Shown piece after piece: positions 44,244-53,770 of a DNA stretch of 64,000 nucleotides; position 1 is the stretch's first letter, and every line of letters starts with the position of its first letter. Source of the DNA: an uncultured Bdellovibrionales bacterium (GTDB lineage: Bacteria > Bdellovibrionota > Bdellovibrionia > Bdellovibrionales > Bdellovibrionaceae); NCBI GenBank assembly GCA_903926205.1, contig CAIYID010000087.1, positions 32,820 through 96,819 on the forward strand, read 5' to 3'. Made by a program: the position numbers and the translations under genes. The notes beneath the pieces are model-generated. The model had not been told where the DNA came from and did not search any database. It was given only the letters and a program-made list of their open reading frames with translations.

Positions 44244-45776
44244 ATGACTCAAGAACGTGGTTTTATAATTTTAGATTTTGGTTCTCAGTTGACGCAATTA
44301 ATAGCCCGGCGTTTACGAGAACTTCATTTTTATTCTGAGATTCATCCTTACAATTTTGATTTAGAAAAAATTCGTGCGGCGAAGCCCTATGGAATTATAC
44401 TTTCTGGTGGGCCAAAATCAGTTTATGAAAAAGAAGCACCACTTCGTGAGGTTAAAGCTCTTCTTGAAATTTCACCGGTTTTAGGAATTTGTTACGGAAT
44501 GCAACTTATGGCTCATACTTTGGGCGGAGAAGTTAAGAGTGCTTCTCACCGTGAATACGGTTATAATCAGGTTCTCTGGAGTGAAAATATTTTTAGACTT
44601 CCTTCCAAACAAAAAGTTTGGATGAGTCACGGCGACGTGGTGATGACGGTTCCGCCAGGATTTACGATTATTGCAGAGAGCGAAAGTGGTCATGCCGCTG
44701 TCATGAAATCGGAGCGCGCAATGGGAGTTCAGTTCCATCCAGAAGTCGCGCACACAGAAAATGGTTTGGATTTCTTAAATGGATTTTGTAAAGAATTTTG
44801 CCAGGCTCCAGCCACTTGGCAAGGTCAGCACATTGTTAAACAACTGCAAGATCGGGTTCGTTCTCAGGTGGGCGACAAGGATCATGTGCTCGTGGGTTTG
44901 AGTGGTGGAGTTGATTCAAGTGTTGTGGCTACTTTGTTGACGAAGACTTTGGGTGCGCAGCGTGTTCACTGTGTTTTTGTGAATAATGGACTCCTTCGTC
45001 AAAATGAGTACGTCGAAGTTCTCAATCATTATCAACAAATCGGTTTGAATGTGAAGGGTGTTGATGCCACTTCAGAATTTTTGAGTGAATTAAAGGGAGT
45101 GAATGACCCAGAGTTGAAACGCAAAGCCATTGGCCGAGTTTTTATTGAGGTTTTTGAAAAGCAACTCTCAGTCGAATTGCCAATTCGTTGGTTAGGGCAA
45201 GGCACTCTGTATCCTGACGTGATTGAGAGCTTCTCTTTTCATGGTGGGCCAAGCCAAACAATCAAGTCTCATCACAATGTGGGGGGGCTTCCTGATCGTA
45301 TGAAGCTTGGTTTAGTGGAACCGGTGCGAGAGCTTTTTAAAGATGAAGTTCGTGCTTTGGGAAAAGAATTAGGTTTGCCAGAAACGATGCTTGGACGACA
45401 TCCTTTTCCTGGTCCTGGTCTTGCGATTCGAATCATTGGTGAGGTGACTGCTGAGGCCTTGCGGATTGTTCGTGAGGCTGATGCAATTTTTATTTCAAAA
45501 TTACGCGAGCATAAATTATACAATCAGATTTGGCAGGCCTTTTGTGTTCTTCTACCGGTGAAAACCGTGGGGGTGCAAGGTGATGGTCGGACATATGATC
45601 AAGTTTTGGCTTTGCGAGCAGTGACCAGCTCCGATGGAATGACCGCAGATTGGTATGGTTTTAATTTTGAATTCTTGCGCGAGGTTTCTGGTGAGATCAC
45701 GAACAAGGTGAAGGGTGTGAATCGAGTGGTTTACGATATCACCAGTAAACCACCCGGCACCATTGAGTGGGAATGA
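44244..45776 (+). CDS. guaA: GMP synthase (glutamine-hydrolysing)
   Basis: 510 residues. An N-terminal class I glutamine amidotransferase (about 1-195) has GICYGMQLMAH with the nucleophilic Cys and VQFHPEVAHTE with the His and Glu. The ATP pyrophosphatase domain has GLSGGVDSSVVATLL (about 222-236), and the C-terminal dimerisation domain ends in the typical KPPGTIEWE. Converts XMP to GMP. Its stop codon is overlapped by the dnaE start. Confidence 0.97.
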   Translation: MTQERGFIILDFGSQLTQLIARRLRELHFYSEIHPYNFDLEKIRAAKPYGIILSGGPKSVYEKEAPLREVKALLEISPVLGICYGMQLMAHTLGGEVKSASHREYGYNQVLWSENIFRLPSKQKVWMSHGDVVMTVPPGFTIIAESESGHAAVMKSERAMGVQFHPEVAHTENGLDFLNGFCKEFCQAPATWQGQHIVKQLQDRVRSQVGDKDHVLVGLSGGVDSSVVATLLTKTLGAQRVHCVFVNNGLLRQNEYVEVLNHYQQIGLNVKGVDATSEFLSELKGVNDPELKRKAIGRVFIEVFEKQLSVELPIRWLGQGTLYPDVIESFSFHGGPSQTIKSHHNVGGLPDRMKLGLVEPVRELFKDEVRALGKELGLPETMLGRHPFPGPGLAIRIIGEVTAEALRIVREADAIFISKLREHKLYNQIWQAFCVLLPVKTVGVQGDGRTYDQVLALRAVTSSDGMTADWYGFNFEFLREVSGEITNKVKGVNRVVYDITSKPPGTIEWE

Positions 45777-48700
45777 ATAGAATGTCTTCAATAGAAAATA
45801 ACTCTCAAGATTCCTCTCAAAGTACAGTGCAAAGTTTTGTGCACCTTCATGTTCATTCTGAATACTCACTTCTTGAAGCGAGTGCGGGAGTCAAAGATTT
45901 AGCTAAGCAGGCGGCTCATTTAGGAATGCCAGCTTTAGCATTGACGGACAATGGGAATATGTTCGGTGCCATTGAATTTTACTTTGCTTGCTTAGACAAA
46001 GGTATCAAACCCATTCTAGGTGTCGATACTTATTTAGTGAATGATCGATTGATCAAAGGGCAAGATCGAAATGAAATTCAACGTCCTCCGACTCGATTGG
46101 TACTATTAGCGACAAGTCTTAAAGGTTATCAAAATTTATGTCAGATTTCCTCTGCGGGTTATCAAGAGGGTTTTTATTACAAACCCCGCATTGATTATTC
46201 AATTCTTAAAAACTTTAATGAAGATGTGATCGCGCTCACCGGAGGTTTAAGAGGTGAAATTCCTCAGGCCTTTTTGAACGAAGGTAAAGATCTTGCTTTA
46301 GAGAAAATCCGTCGTTTGAAAGAACTTTTTTCGGATCGTTTGTATTTAGAGATCAATCGCACCGGAATTTCCCAGTGGAAAGAAATTGATTCCTTTTTAC
46401 AAGAGGCTTCTCGAATCACTTCAGTGCCACTTCTTGCGGCCAATGATGTGCACTATTTGGGTCAAGATGATCAAATGTCGCAAGAAGTTTTAATTTGTAT
46501 TGGAACGAATAAGACTCTTCAGGATGAGTCTCGCTTTCGGTTGGGAAGTGATCAGTTTTATCTTAAATCTGCGCCAGAAATGCGAAAGCTTTTCAAGGAT
46601 CTTCCACAGGCTTGCGATCGAACCTTGGAGGTAGCAGATCGAATCAATATCAAATTTAGATTAAAGGATGATAAAGGAAAGCCGATTTATCATTTACCAA
46701 GTTTTCCAACTCAAGCGGGATTCACTCTTTCTGATGAAATTCGACGAATCACTTTTGAAGGCCTCGAAGTTCGGTTTCAAGAGGCCGCGGCTCGCAAAGA
46801 AGAAATAACTCCGGAAAGTCGGGAAAATTATTTCAAGCGTTTGGATTTTGAGTTGGGCGTGATCGATCGTATGGGATTCAATGGATACTTTTTGATCGTG
46901 GCGGATTTTATCAATTGGGCGAAGGCCCAAGATATTCCCGTAGGCCCTGGACGGGGCTCTGGAGCGGGCTCTTTGGTCGCTTTCTCCTTGAGAATCACAG
47001 ATCTTGATCCGGTACCGTACTTTCTTCTGTTTGAGCGATTTTTAAATCCAGAACGTATTTCGATGCCGGACTTTGATATCGATTTCTGTCAAGATCGTCG
47101 CCAAGAAGTGATTCAGTATGTGACCGAAAAATACGGGCAAAAATCTGTATCACAAATTATTACTTACGGAAAACTACAGTGCCGAGCCGCTATCAAGGAT
47201 GTGGGTCGAGTTTTAGGTTTAAGTTTTGCTGAGGTGAATACCGTCACCGGACTCGTTCCTGATAAGCTCAATATCACGATTGAAGAGGCTTTGGAGCAAG
47301 AACCCCGCTTGCGGGAAATGATGGAAGCTAATCCGACGGTCGCCACTCTGATTGATTTAGCAAGACGAGTGGAAGGTTTGGTTCGTCATGCGGGAATTCA
47401 TGCCGCAGGCGTGATTATCGCTAGTGATGAGCTTGTGAAATATGCTCCTCTATACAAAGGTGCGGATGGAGAGAATGTCGTTCAGTACGACATGAAACAC
47501 GCAGAGAAAATTGGTTTGATCAAATTCGATTTCTTGGGTTTGAAAACTTTGACTCATATTAATCGCGCGTTGCAGTTGGTGGAGAAAAATAAAGGGCTTA
47601 AGATTAAGCCTAATGAGATCTCGCTCAATGATCCGGGAATTTATGAAATCATGTCCCGCGGTGATACGGCGGGAATTTTCCAATTTGAGGGTGAGGGAAT
47701 CACCAATGCGATCCGTTTGATTCGACCAAATAGTTTTTTTGATATTACAGCGATCAATGCACTTTATCGTCCTGGTCCGATGGCCATGATTCCAGAATTT
47801 GCCAAACGAAAAAATGGCGAAGCTCCTGTTGAATTTATTTTTGATGATCTGAAGGAAGTGCTGCAGGAAACCTATGGGATTATTGTTTATCAAGAGCAGG
47901 TAATGGGAATTGCCTCTCAGATTGCGGGTTACTCGCTGGGTGAAGCGGATATGCTTCGAAGAGCGATGGGGAAAAAGATCAAAGAAGAAATGGATCAGCA
48001 CCGAATTCGCTTTTTAAAAGGAGCAAAAGAAAAAGGCTTCGATGAAAAGAAATCCGAAGAACTTTTTGAGCTGATGTATAAGTTTGCGGACTATGGATTT
48101 AATAAATCCCATGCTGCCGCTTATTGTGTGATAGCGGCTCAAACAGCATGGCTTAAAAAATATTATCCTGCGGAATTTTACGCGGCTCTTTTGTCAACAG
48201 AACTTGCGGACACCGATAAGGTTGTTCAATACGTGAAAGATGCACAAAAGCATCAACTAAAAGTATTACCTCCTCATATCAATCATTCGGAATTTTTATT
48301 TACTGTTAAAGGTGAAGATATTTATTACGGTTTAGGTGCGATCAAAGGTGTTGGTGAAATTGCGGTTAAGGCAATCATCGAAGCCCGTGATACTTTGGCG
48401 AATAAACAATTTTTGAGTATCGATGAATTTTTTGAGACCGTGGATGTGAAGAAATTAAATAAAAAGGTTGTTGAAGCCATGATCAAGGCGGGTGCCTTTG
48501 AAGGTTTTGGAACTCATCGAGCTGAGCTAGCACAAGGTTTTCATAAGTATATCGAACGAGCGGATGAAATACGACACGATCGAGAAGTGGGACAGGCTTC
48601 GCTCTTTGATTTAGGTCCGGCAACGGACATGAAAGTTAAACTAGATACGGTGAAGACCTGGACCCGATCGATGTCATTGGCTTATGAAAAAGAAGTTCTG

Positions 48701-49366
48701 GGCTTTTATTTGAGTGATCATCCTTTGAAGGGATTTGAAAACGCGGCCTCTATATGGACCACGGGAGTGGTTTCGGATTTACCGCGGATTTTTGCTGAAC
48801 ATAAAGCGAAGACGGTTGTCGATAATAATAAACAAAAATATGATTTTCGAAATCGTGATGGAAATAAAAAACGAGTGATTATTGCCGGAATTATCACAGA
48901 GACGAAAGAATTCATCACGAAAAAAGGTTCCCGAATGGCCTTTGCAAAAATAGAAGATATGACTGGGTCTTGTGAGTTACTTATTTTTCCTGATGCTTTT
49001 GCGCAATTTGAAGCTTTAGTAAAAGAGGAGCGTCCTTTGCTCGTCGGAGGCTTTTTAGAGGGTGAAGAAAACGGTCTTAAAATCATTATCGACAATATGA
49101 TGCTGATGGAAGAGGCTCTGAAAAAAACAAAACGTATGGTGCTACACCTCAATAAATTGGAGGAAAGTCAGTACGCACTTTTGGCCTCCTTACTTAAAGA
49201 ATATCCCGGACAGACCAAGGTGGAAATGGTTTTAGATATTCCTGATTTAAAGCAAAAAGTGGTTTTCGAGTCAGAAGGGCTCGCGGGAGTGAGTATTAGC
49301 AATGAATTCTTAGAAACTCTTCATTCGCAAATGGGAAAAACGGATTTTATGGAGATGATGGTATGA
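45773..49366 (+). CDS. dnaE: DNA polymerase III alpha subunit
   Basis: About 1197 residues from the ATG at 45773, overlapping the guaA stop (ATGA); a GTG at 45767 and an ATG at 45782 are alternatives. The PHP domain is intact (HLHVHSEYSLLEASAGVKDL). The polymerase core has GPGRGSGAGSLVAFSL and the catalytic PDFDIDFCQDRR. Tudor-like and OB-fold (about 1000-1090) regions follow. This is the replicative polymerase. Being translationally coupled to guaBA is unusual. Confidence 0.97.
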   Translation: MNRMSSIENNSQDSSQSTVQSFVHLHVHSEYSLLEASAGVKDLAKQAAHLGMPALALTDNGNMFGAIEFYFACLDKGIKPILGVDTYLVNDRLIKGQDRNEIQRPPTRLVLLATSLKGYQNLCQISSAGYQEGFYYKPRIDYSILKNFNEDVIALTGGLRGEIPQAFLNEGKDLALEKIRRLKELFSDRLYLEINRTGISQWKEIDSFLQEASRITSVPLLAANDVHYLGQDDQMSQEVLICIGTNKTLQDESRFRLGSDQFYLKSAPEMRKLFKDLPQACDRTLEVADRINIKFRLKDDKGKPIYHLPSFPTQAGFTLSDEIRRITFEGLEVRFQEAAARKEEITPESRENYFKRLDFELGVIDRMGFNGYFLIVADFINWAKAQDIPVGPGRGSGAGSLVAFSLRITDLDPVPYFLLFERFLNPERISMPDFDIDFCQDRRQEVIQYVTEKYGQKSVSQIITYGKLQCRAAIKDVGRVLGLSFAEVNTVTGLVPDKLNITIEEALEQEPRLREMMEANPTVATLIDLARRVEGLVRHAGIHAAGVIIASDELVKYAPLYKGADGENVVQYDMKHAEKIGLIKFDFLGLKTLTHINRALQLVEKNKGLKIKPNEISLNDPGIYEIMSRGDTAGIFQFEGEGITNAIRLIRPNSFFDITAINALYRPGPMAMIPEFAKRKNGEAPVEFIFDDLKEVLQETYGIIVYQEQVMGIASQIAGYSLGEADMLRRAMGKKIKEEMDQHRIRFLKGAKEKGFDEKKSEELFELMYKFADYGFNKSHAAAYCVIAAQTAWLKKYYPAEFYAALLSTELADTDKVVQYVKDAQKHQLKVLPPHINHSEFLFTVKGEDIYYGLGAIKGVGEIAVKAIIEARDTLANKQFLSIDEFFETVDVKKLNKKVVEAMIKAGAFEGFGTHRAELAQGFHKYIERADEIRHDREVGQASLFDLGPATDMKVKLDTVKTWTRSMSLAYEKEVLGFYLSDHPLKGFENAASIWTTGVVSDLPRIFAEHKAKTVVDNNKQKYDFRNRDGNKKRVIIAGIITETKEFITKKGSRMAFAKIEDMTGSCELLIFPDAFAQFEALVKEERPLLVGGFLEGEENGLKIIIDNMMLMEEALKKTKRMVLHLNKLEESQYALLASLLKEYPGQTKVEMVLDIPDLKQKVVFESEGLAGVSISNEFLETLHSQMGKTDFMEMMV

Positions 49367-50586
49367 AGTATTTAATAGTGCTTGGACTTTTTTTGCCGAA
49401 TTTCATTTTGGCTCAACCTAAAATTTCAAATTCTTCAAAGGCCAGTGCAAGCAATAACCAGTGGATCGAAAAAACAATTGAAGTAGAATCTGAGGAGCCC
49501 AACGCGACCTTGGCTAAGCGTGAATTGATTGGTAAAGCCATTGATAAGGCGAGTGAGGAATTAATCCGAGAAATCATAGGAGAGGCTAAGTACATCCGTA
49601 ATCACAGTCTTATCCAAAATAAAATCATAAAAAATAGTGCTCGATTTGTTCCTCTCACCAGACCTGGTGAGCTTCAGGCGAAGGAAGTGGGTTTTAAACT
49701 TTCTGTAAATATGAGAGTGAGTCAGGAAGATCTTCAAGCAATGCTTTTAGAATATGGCCTTTTTTACGAATCCGACTCAACACCCATATTGCTGCCTGTT
49801 GTCTCAATTGTTGATAAAATCTCAGGCAGAAGTTGGGGTTGGTGGCAGGAACGTGAGGTTTCTAAAGCGGACTTACAAAAAATATCTCGGAGTATAGAAA
49901 TTGGACTGAAAAATTCATTCTGGAAAAATAATTTTTATGTGATCAGGCCGCAGAGTTTTCGTTATCGAGAAATGTTGCCAAGAGCTGAAGATAAGACGTT
50001 TTTGAATTTATCTATGGGTAATGGCAATCCTGATTGGGTGGAATTGGCAGATATTTGGAACGCGCAAATTTTAGTTCAGGGGGAAATTTCTCTCACAAAA
50101 AACAAACAGCACAATGAATCGTATTTGATAAATATCCATTTGGTCGCCAATCAAGTGCAAAATGGGCGATCTATTGCAGAGGTGGTTCGTCAATACGAGA
50201 CCGAATCAGGTCGTGCTGAATTGGTCATTGATCAAAAATTAAAGGAAGTCATAGAACCAGTTTCTCAAGATTTAGCTTCTCAAGTTTTTGAGGCTTGGCA
50301 AAAAGGCACCATTGGGTCAAATCTTTTTAAAATTGCCATCAAAGGTCAGGTGCCTTTGCAATTACAAGATAATTTGAAAAAAAATATTAAATCACAAGTG
50401 CATGAAATAAAAAATATTAAAGAGCGACTTATTTCAATGGATGAATTTGTCCTTGAAGTGGATACCAATATCACCCCCAAAGATATGCAAAAAAAGCTGC
50501 CTCGTCTAAGTTTTGATGGCTACAGTTTGAAATTTGAATCTGCAAATGAAAAAGAAGCCATTTATCGATGGTCTAAAGAATTATAG
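49363..50586 (+). CDS. Exported envelope protein (FlgT-neighbour-like), unrecognised
   Basis: 407 residues. A signal peptide (about 1-17, ending near LAQ) is followed by a region (about 45-125) resembling the LPP20/flagellar-assembly type pattern: TLAKRELIGKAIDKASEELI, then a VSVNMRVSQ-like strand. The middle (about 150-300) has IVDKISGRSWGWWQEREVSK and predicted alpha-beta layers. The ATG overlaps the dnaE stop by 4 bp (ATGA), so it is coupled. It is followed by a FlgT-like lipoprotein gene. Family not certain. Confidence 0.55.
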   Translation: MKYLIVLGLFLPNFILAQPKISNSSKASASNNQWIEKTIEVESEEPNATLAKRELIGKAIDKASEELIREIIGEAKYIRNHSLIQNKIIKNSARFVPLTRPGELQAKEVGFKLSVNMRVSQEDLQAMLLEYGLFYESDSTPILLPVVSIVDKISGRSWGWWQEREVSKADLQKISRSIEIGLKNSFWKNNFYVIRPQSFRYREMLPRAEDKTFLNLSMGNGNPDWVELADIWNAQILVQGEISLTKNKQHNESYLINIHLVANQVQNGRSIAEVVRQYETESGRAELVIDQKLKEVIEPVSQDLASQVFEAWQKGTIGSNLFKIAIKGQVPLQLQDNLKKNIKSQVHEIKNIKERLISMDEFVLEVDTNITPKDMQKKLPRLSFDGYSLKFESANEKEAIYRWSKEL

Positions 50587-50596
50587 GAGTTGAACA

Positions 50597-51535
50597 ATGA
50601 AATTTAACTTTGTTTTATCATTTGTCTTTTTGAGCGTGCTCACAAGCTGTAGCATTCTTGAAAAGGACAACTCGCAACCTGTGGTAAAAAAGCAGATCAA
50701 AGAAACAAGCGCACAAGCTCGAAAAGATGACTCGAGTCCTCGGAAGAGAGTGATGATCTTGCCTTTTTTGGACGAGAGTCAATCTCGACCTCAAAGTTTA
50801 CGAGATCAAGCTCGTGATGAATTTATCAAAGATTGCAATCGCCGTGGTGAAATCATCGCGATAGACAGTCGAGATCTCAAACTCGATTTGACCAAACAAA
50901 TGAAAAGCGGGGAATTCATTCTAAAAGATGTAGCGAAGGCCGCGAGTGAACTTGGTGTTTTCGCAGTGATAGAAGGCAAGGTCATGGATTTGAAAGTTGG
51001 AAGAAAAGCTGAATCAGTGGGGCTTTTTCGACAAATGGAAACTCGCTTTGATGCATCGGTAAGAATTCGTATTGCTTTGGCACATACGGGTAGAGAAATT
51101 TTTAACACAGTTAAAACGGTCACCTTAGAGGACGCGCAGACTCGTGTAGGAGAAAATGCTTCAGCTGATAAAATGTTAGCGACTAATCCCGACGTTCTTC
51201 AGAGATTAGTTGCAGAAGCTTTCATTGATTTTGAACCTCAGATTTATGCCGTCTTGGCAAAAATGAATTGGGAAGGTCGGATTGCTGCGATCAACGGAGA
51301 TCGAATTTTTTTAAATGTAGGCCGTTTGTCTGGATTGCAAGTCGGAGATTTGCTGAAGGTGGCAGAAAATGGTGATGAAATTTTTGATCCACAAAGTGGA
51401 AATTTTATTGGTAAATCGCCAGGTCGCCTAAAGGGCACTTTAGAGGTGATTAGCTATTTTGGACAGGATGGATCAATAGCGATTGTCCACTCCGGTGCGG
51501 GTTTTAAAGAGAACGATCGTGTTGAGCAATACTAA
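50597..51535 (+). CDS. Lipoprotein, CsgG/FlgT-like
   Basis: 312 residues. The signal peptide ends in the lipobox LTSCS (Cys about 18), so the mature protein is lipidated. It has a CsgG-like N-terminal domain (VMILPFLDESQSRPQSLRDQ) and a C-terminal domain with GRIAAINGDRIFLNVGRLSGLQVGDLL, matching the FlgT/OspE-type 'INGDxIxLNxGxxxGxxxG' repeat. FlgT is part of the flagellar H ring in Vibrio. A flagellar basal body role is plausible. AGGAG ribosome-binding site. Confidence 0.7.
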   Translation: MKFNFVLSFVFLSVLTSCSILEKDNSQPVVKKQIKETSAQARKDDSSPRKRVMILPFLDESQSRPQSLRDQARDEFIKDCNRRGEIIAIDSRDLKLDLTKQMKSGEFILKDVAKAASELGVFAVIEGKVMDLKVGRKAESVGLFRQMETRFDASVRIRIALAHTGREIFNTVKTVTLEDAQTRVGENASADKMLATNPDVLQRLVAEAFIDFEPQIYAVLAKMNWEGRIAAINGDRIFLNVGRLSGLQVGDLLKVAENGDEIFDPQSGNFIGKSPGRLKGTLEVISYFGQDGSIAIVHSGAGFKENDRVEQY

Positions 51536-52183
51536 GTGAGCCTCGTTGAAAATAAATTTTATTTTGATTCTGCTTGGCTTGGAATGAAGAGTTTCAATGA
51601 TTCAGTTGAATTACAGAATGAGATGCAGGAACAATTACTAAAAGAAGAGGGCTCTTTTTTGGCCGGAAAAATTTTCGGTTTAGAACATCCTACCGTAATT
51701 ACCTTGGGTAAAAGAGGAAGTCTTTCTCTTGATGTAAACGTGAGTGAAGAAGAAATTCAAGTTGTAGAAATTGATCGAGGAGGACAAGCCACTCTGCATT
51801 CGCCTGGTCAATTGGTCATTTATCCGATTTTAAATCTTAGGCGTTTGAATTTGGGCGTGCGAGAGTACGTGGAAACTTTAGAAAAGGTGACGATTCACTC
51901 ATTAAAACAGCTAGGCATTGCAGCGGAGCGAGGTCATCAGCCAGGGGTTTTTACTCCAAACGGAAAAATTGCTTTTGTTGGTGTTCGAATTCGACGTGGA
52001 ATTTCGAGCCACGGAATTTCAATTAATTTTTCAAATGATCTCAATTTGTTTCAAAACATCCGGAGCTGCGGTGTTCAAAACGCAAGTTTTGATCGGGTTT
52101 ATAACTATCATACGGATTTTAAAATCCATGATTTTTTTGAAAATTGGCAGAATTTATTCCGACAAGCAATTAAGCTTGAATAG
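51536..52183 (+). CDS. lipB: Octanoyl-[acyl-carrier-protein] transferase
   Basis: 215 residues from a GTG that begins directly after the previous stop. LipB motifs are HPTVITLGKRG, the RGGQATLHSPGQLVIYPIL block (about 84-102), the catalytic Lys in GKIAFVGVRIRRGISSHG and Cys in RSCGVQNAS (about 178). It transfers octanoyl from ACP to lipoyl domains in lipoate synthesis. No lipA is adjacent. Probably co-transcribed with the upstream envelope genes. Confidence 0.94.
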   Translation: MSLVENKFYFDSAWLGMKSFNDSVELQNEMQEQLLKEEGSFLAGKIFGLEHPTVITLGKRGSLSLDVNVSEEEIQVVEIDRGGQATLHSPGQLVIYPILNLRRLNLGVREYVETLEKVTIHSLKQLGIAAERGHQPGVFTPNGKIAFVGVRIRRGISSHGISINFSNDLNLFQNIRSCGVQNASFDRVYNYHTDFKIHDFFENWQNLFRQAIKLE

Positions 52184-52264
52184 GCTGATTATTTCTGTGT
52201 TTTGATTCTGTAAATTCTCTTGTCGAGCATGCTAAAGACTGGTAGTTTTGGATAAATTTCTAAA

Positions 52265-52340
52265 GCGGACTTGGCGTAGTTGGTAGCGCGCTTCCTTGAC
52301 ATGGAAGAGGTCACTGGTTCGAATCCAGTAGTTCGCACCA
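52265..52340 (+). tRNA. tRNA-Val (GAC)
   Basis: A 76-nt cloverleaf. The acceptor stem GCGGACT pairs with AGTTCGC (one G-T), followed by an encoded CCA. The D arm has GCG-TAGTTGGTAG-CGC, the anticodon stem CTTCC/GGAAG encloses loop TTGACAT giving anticodon GAC (valine), and the T arm is CACTGGTTCGAATCCAGTA. The encoded CCA and clean stems make this a reliable call. It lies 82 bp after lipB. The 52341-52556 interval after it shows nothing supported. Confidence 0.96.
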
Positions 52341-52556
52341 AGTCTTTAAAGAGAATCATTTTGATTTTTCAAAGTTAAAGATTCTTGGTTCTGGTTCTTC
52401 TCACTTTGTAACAATTTGCATGGGAAATTATTGGATAGCATGACGGCATATTCGCCCCATACGTAAAAATGGCATCAAGTTCTACTCTAAACAAATATGG
52501 CATTGGAAATGCAATAAACGTCTTCAGGATTTTAAACAATTCTTTGGAGGTGTTCT

Positions 52557-52913
52557 ATGGAAAAAGTAAGATGGGAAAATTGGGCAAATTTGGTGTTAGG
52601 TGCTTGGTTTTTTGTTACGCCGTGGTTCATTTTAAGTAAATTGACAGAGCACAAGGAAGCAATTGCTAGCGCCAATGCATGGGTCGTAGGGGCCTTTGTT
52701 GCTATTTCAGCAGGATTGGCTATTCAGGAGTTAAGACCCTGGGAAGAGTGGGTCAATCTTGTCCTTGGTGTTTGGATCGTCCTTTCGCCATGGATTTTTG
52801 GGTACGCGACCGAAACTGGACTTTTATGGAATTCCATTGTTGTTGGTGCGATCATCGCCGTATTTTCAGCTCTGGCTCTGCCTGAAGCTCGTAAACTACA
52901 GCGTCAAAAATAG
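52557..52913 (+). CDS. SPW-repeat membrane protein
   Basis: 118 residues with four membrane helices and two SPW repeats: WANLVLGAWFFVTPWF (about 8-23) and WVNLVLGVWIVLSPWIFG (about 64-81). The TPWF and SPWIF elements are the diagnostic tryptophan-containing repeats. SPW proteins are widespread small integral membrane proteins with no assigned role. Strong GGAGG ribosome-binding site. It begins a stress-type accessory cluster. Confidence 0.85.
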   Translation: MEKVRWENWANLVLGAWFFVTPWFILSKLTEHKEAIASANAWVVGAFVAISAGLAIQELRPWEEWVNLVLGVWIVLSPWIFGYATETGLLWNSIVVGAIIAVFSALALPEARKLQRQK

Positions 52914-52973
52914 AATTCTTTTTTAAATTTTTTAAATTTTGAAATGATTTTGAATTTTATGAGGAGGTTCAAA

Positions 52974-53531
52974 ATGTTTATGAAAATATTTATACCGATA
53001 ACCATGATGTGGCTGACTATAATTCAGTCATTTGAAGTCATTGCGGAAGAAGTTCTGACACCAATGGGCTCTCAACATTCACTCTGTTATGAAGGTCATT
53101 GTCCCATGCATCTTGGAAGCTCAGGAATGGGATGGTTTTGTGTTTTGATTTTTTTGGTTCTTATTTTAGGAGTGATTGGGAAAATAATTTGTCACCGTCG
53201 TCAAGGTTGCGGTCAGCCTCATGGTGGCCAGTGCCATGGACGCGGTCAATTTCAAGATTGCGACCAATGTCACGGAAGTCAGTTCCACGGCGCGGCCTCC
53301 TGCGGACAGCATTTTCAGTGTGGGTGTCATCATGGCGGTCATTGTCATGGTCGTAAAATGAATAGTCCTTGTAGTGGTTCAGATTCTGTACAATGGGTTG
53401 ATCCGACAAATTCAGCTCTTCGTATTCTGAATGAGCGCTTAGCAAAGGGTGAAATTCAAAAAGAAGAATATATTGAAAAGAAGACAGTGATGCTTTCGGA
53501 GCAAAGTTGTAGTTTTGAGAAACACAACTAG
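52974..53531 (+). CDS. His/Cys-rich membrane protein with C-terminal SHOCT domain
   Basis: 185 residues from MFMKIFIPI, where GAGGAGG lies six bases upstream; an earlier in-frame ATG is rejected. A signal-like helix at the start and a second helix (about 55-75) precede a region of about 60 residues extremely rich in His, Cys, Gly and Gln (for example CGQPHGGQCHGRGQFQDCDQ), a likely metal-binding segment. It ends in a SHOCT-like domain (ALRILNERLAKGEIQKEEYI). Similar proteins occur in SHOCT-rich stress loci. Metal storage or sensing is inferred only. Confidence 0.65.
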   Translation: MFMKIFIPITMMWLTIIQSFEVIAEEVLTPMGSQHSLCYEGHCPMHLGSSGMGWFCVLIFLVLILGVIGKIICHRRQGCGQPHGGQCHGRGQFQDCDQCHGSQFHGAASCGQHFQCGCHHGGHCHGRKMNSPCSGSDSVQWVDPTNSALRILNERLAKGEIQKEEYIEKKTVMLSEQSCSFEKHN

Positions 53532-53729
53532 TGGAACAGAAGAAAATACTTTTATTTGGCGACAGTCGTATTTTGCAGGATTTAATAATGATTGAGACAT
53601 TTTAGAAAATATTGGGGGATTAATTCCTCGGTTTTCAATATTAAAAAGTTCTTATCAAAGAATGATCGACCAATGTGTTTGGCTTGTTTATTGCTCTTTT
53701 CTATTTCAATCGAACGAGGGTTTTTAAAG

Positions 53730-53743
53730 CACATAATTATGTG
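53730..53743. promoter_or_regulatory. Perfect 14-bp palindrome, candidate operator
   Basis: CACATAATTATGTG is exactly self-complementary and lies 28 bp before the start of the fusion gene, between the T-rich upstream region and the ribosome-binding site. A dimeric regulator site is the simplest reading; a short hairpin is possible. The rest of the 53532-53770 interval has no other supported feature. Confidence 0.45.
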
Positions 53744-53770
53744 AGTTAAGAAAAACCACGAGGAGTCAAA

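Noticed and set aside
47450..48001. A 183-residue minus-strand ORF inside dnaE.
   Set aside because: It runs antisense to intact catalytic-domain coding sequence and has His/Asn/Phe-rich shadow composition.
53161..53445. A minus-strand ORF opposite the His/Cys-rich gene.
   Set aside because: It mirrors the His/Cys repeat in antisense and has no ribosome-binding site.
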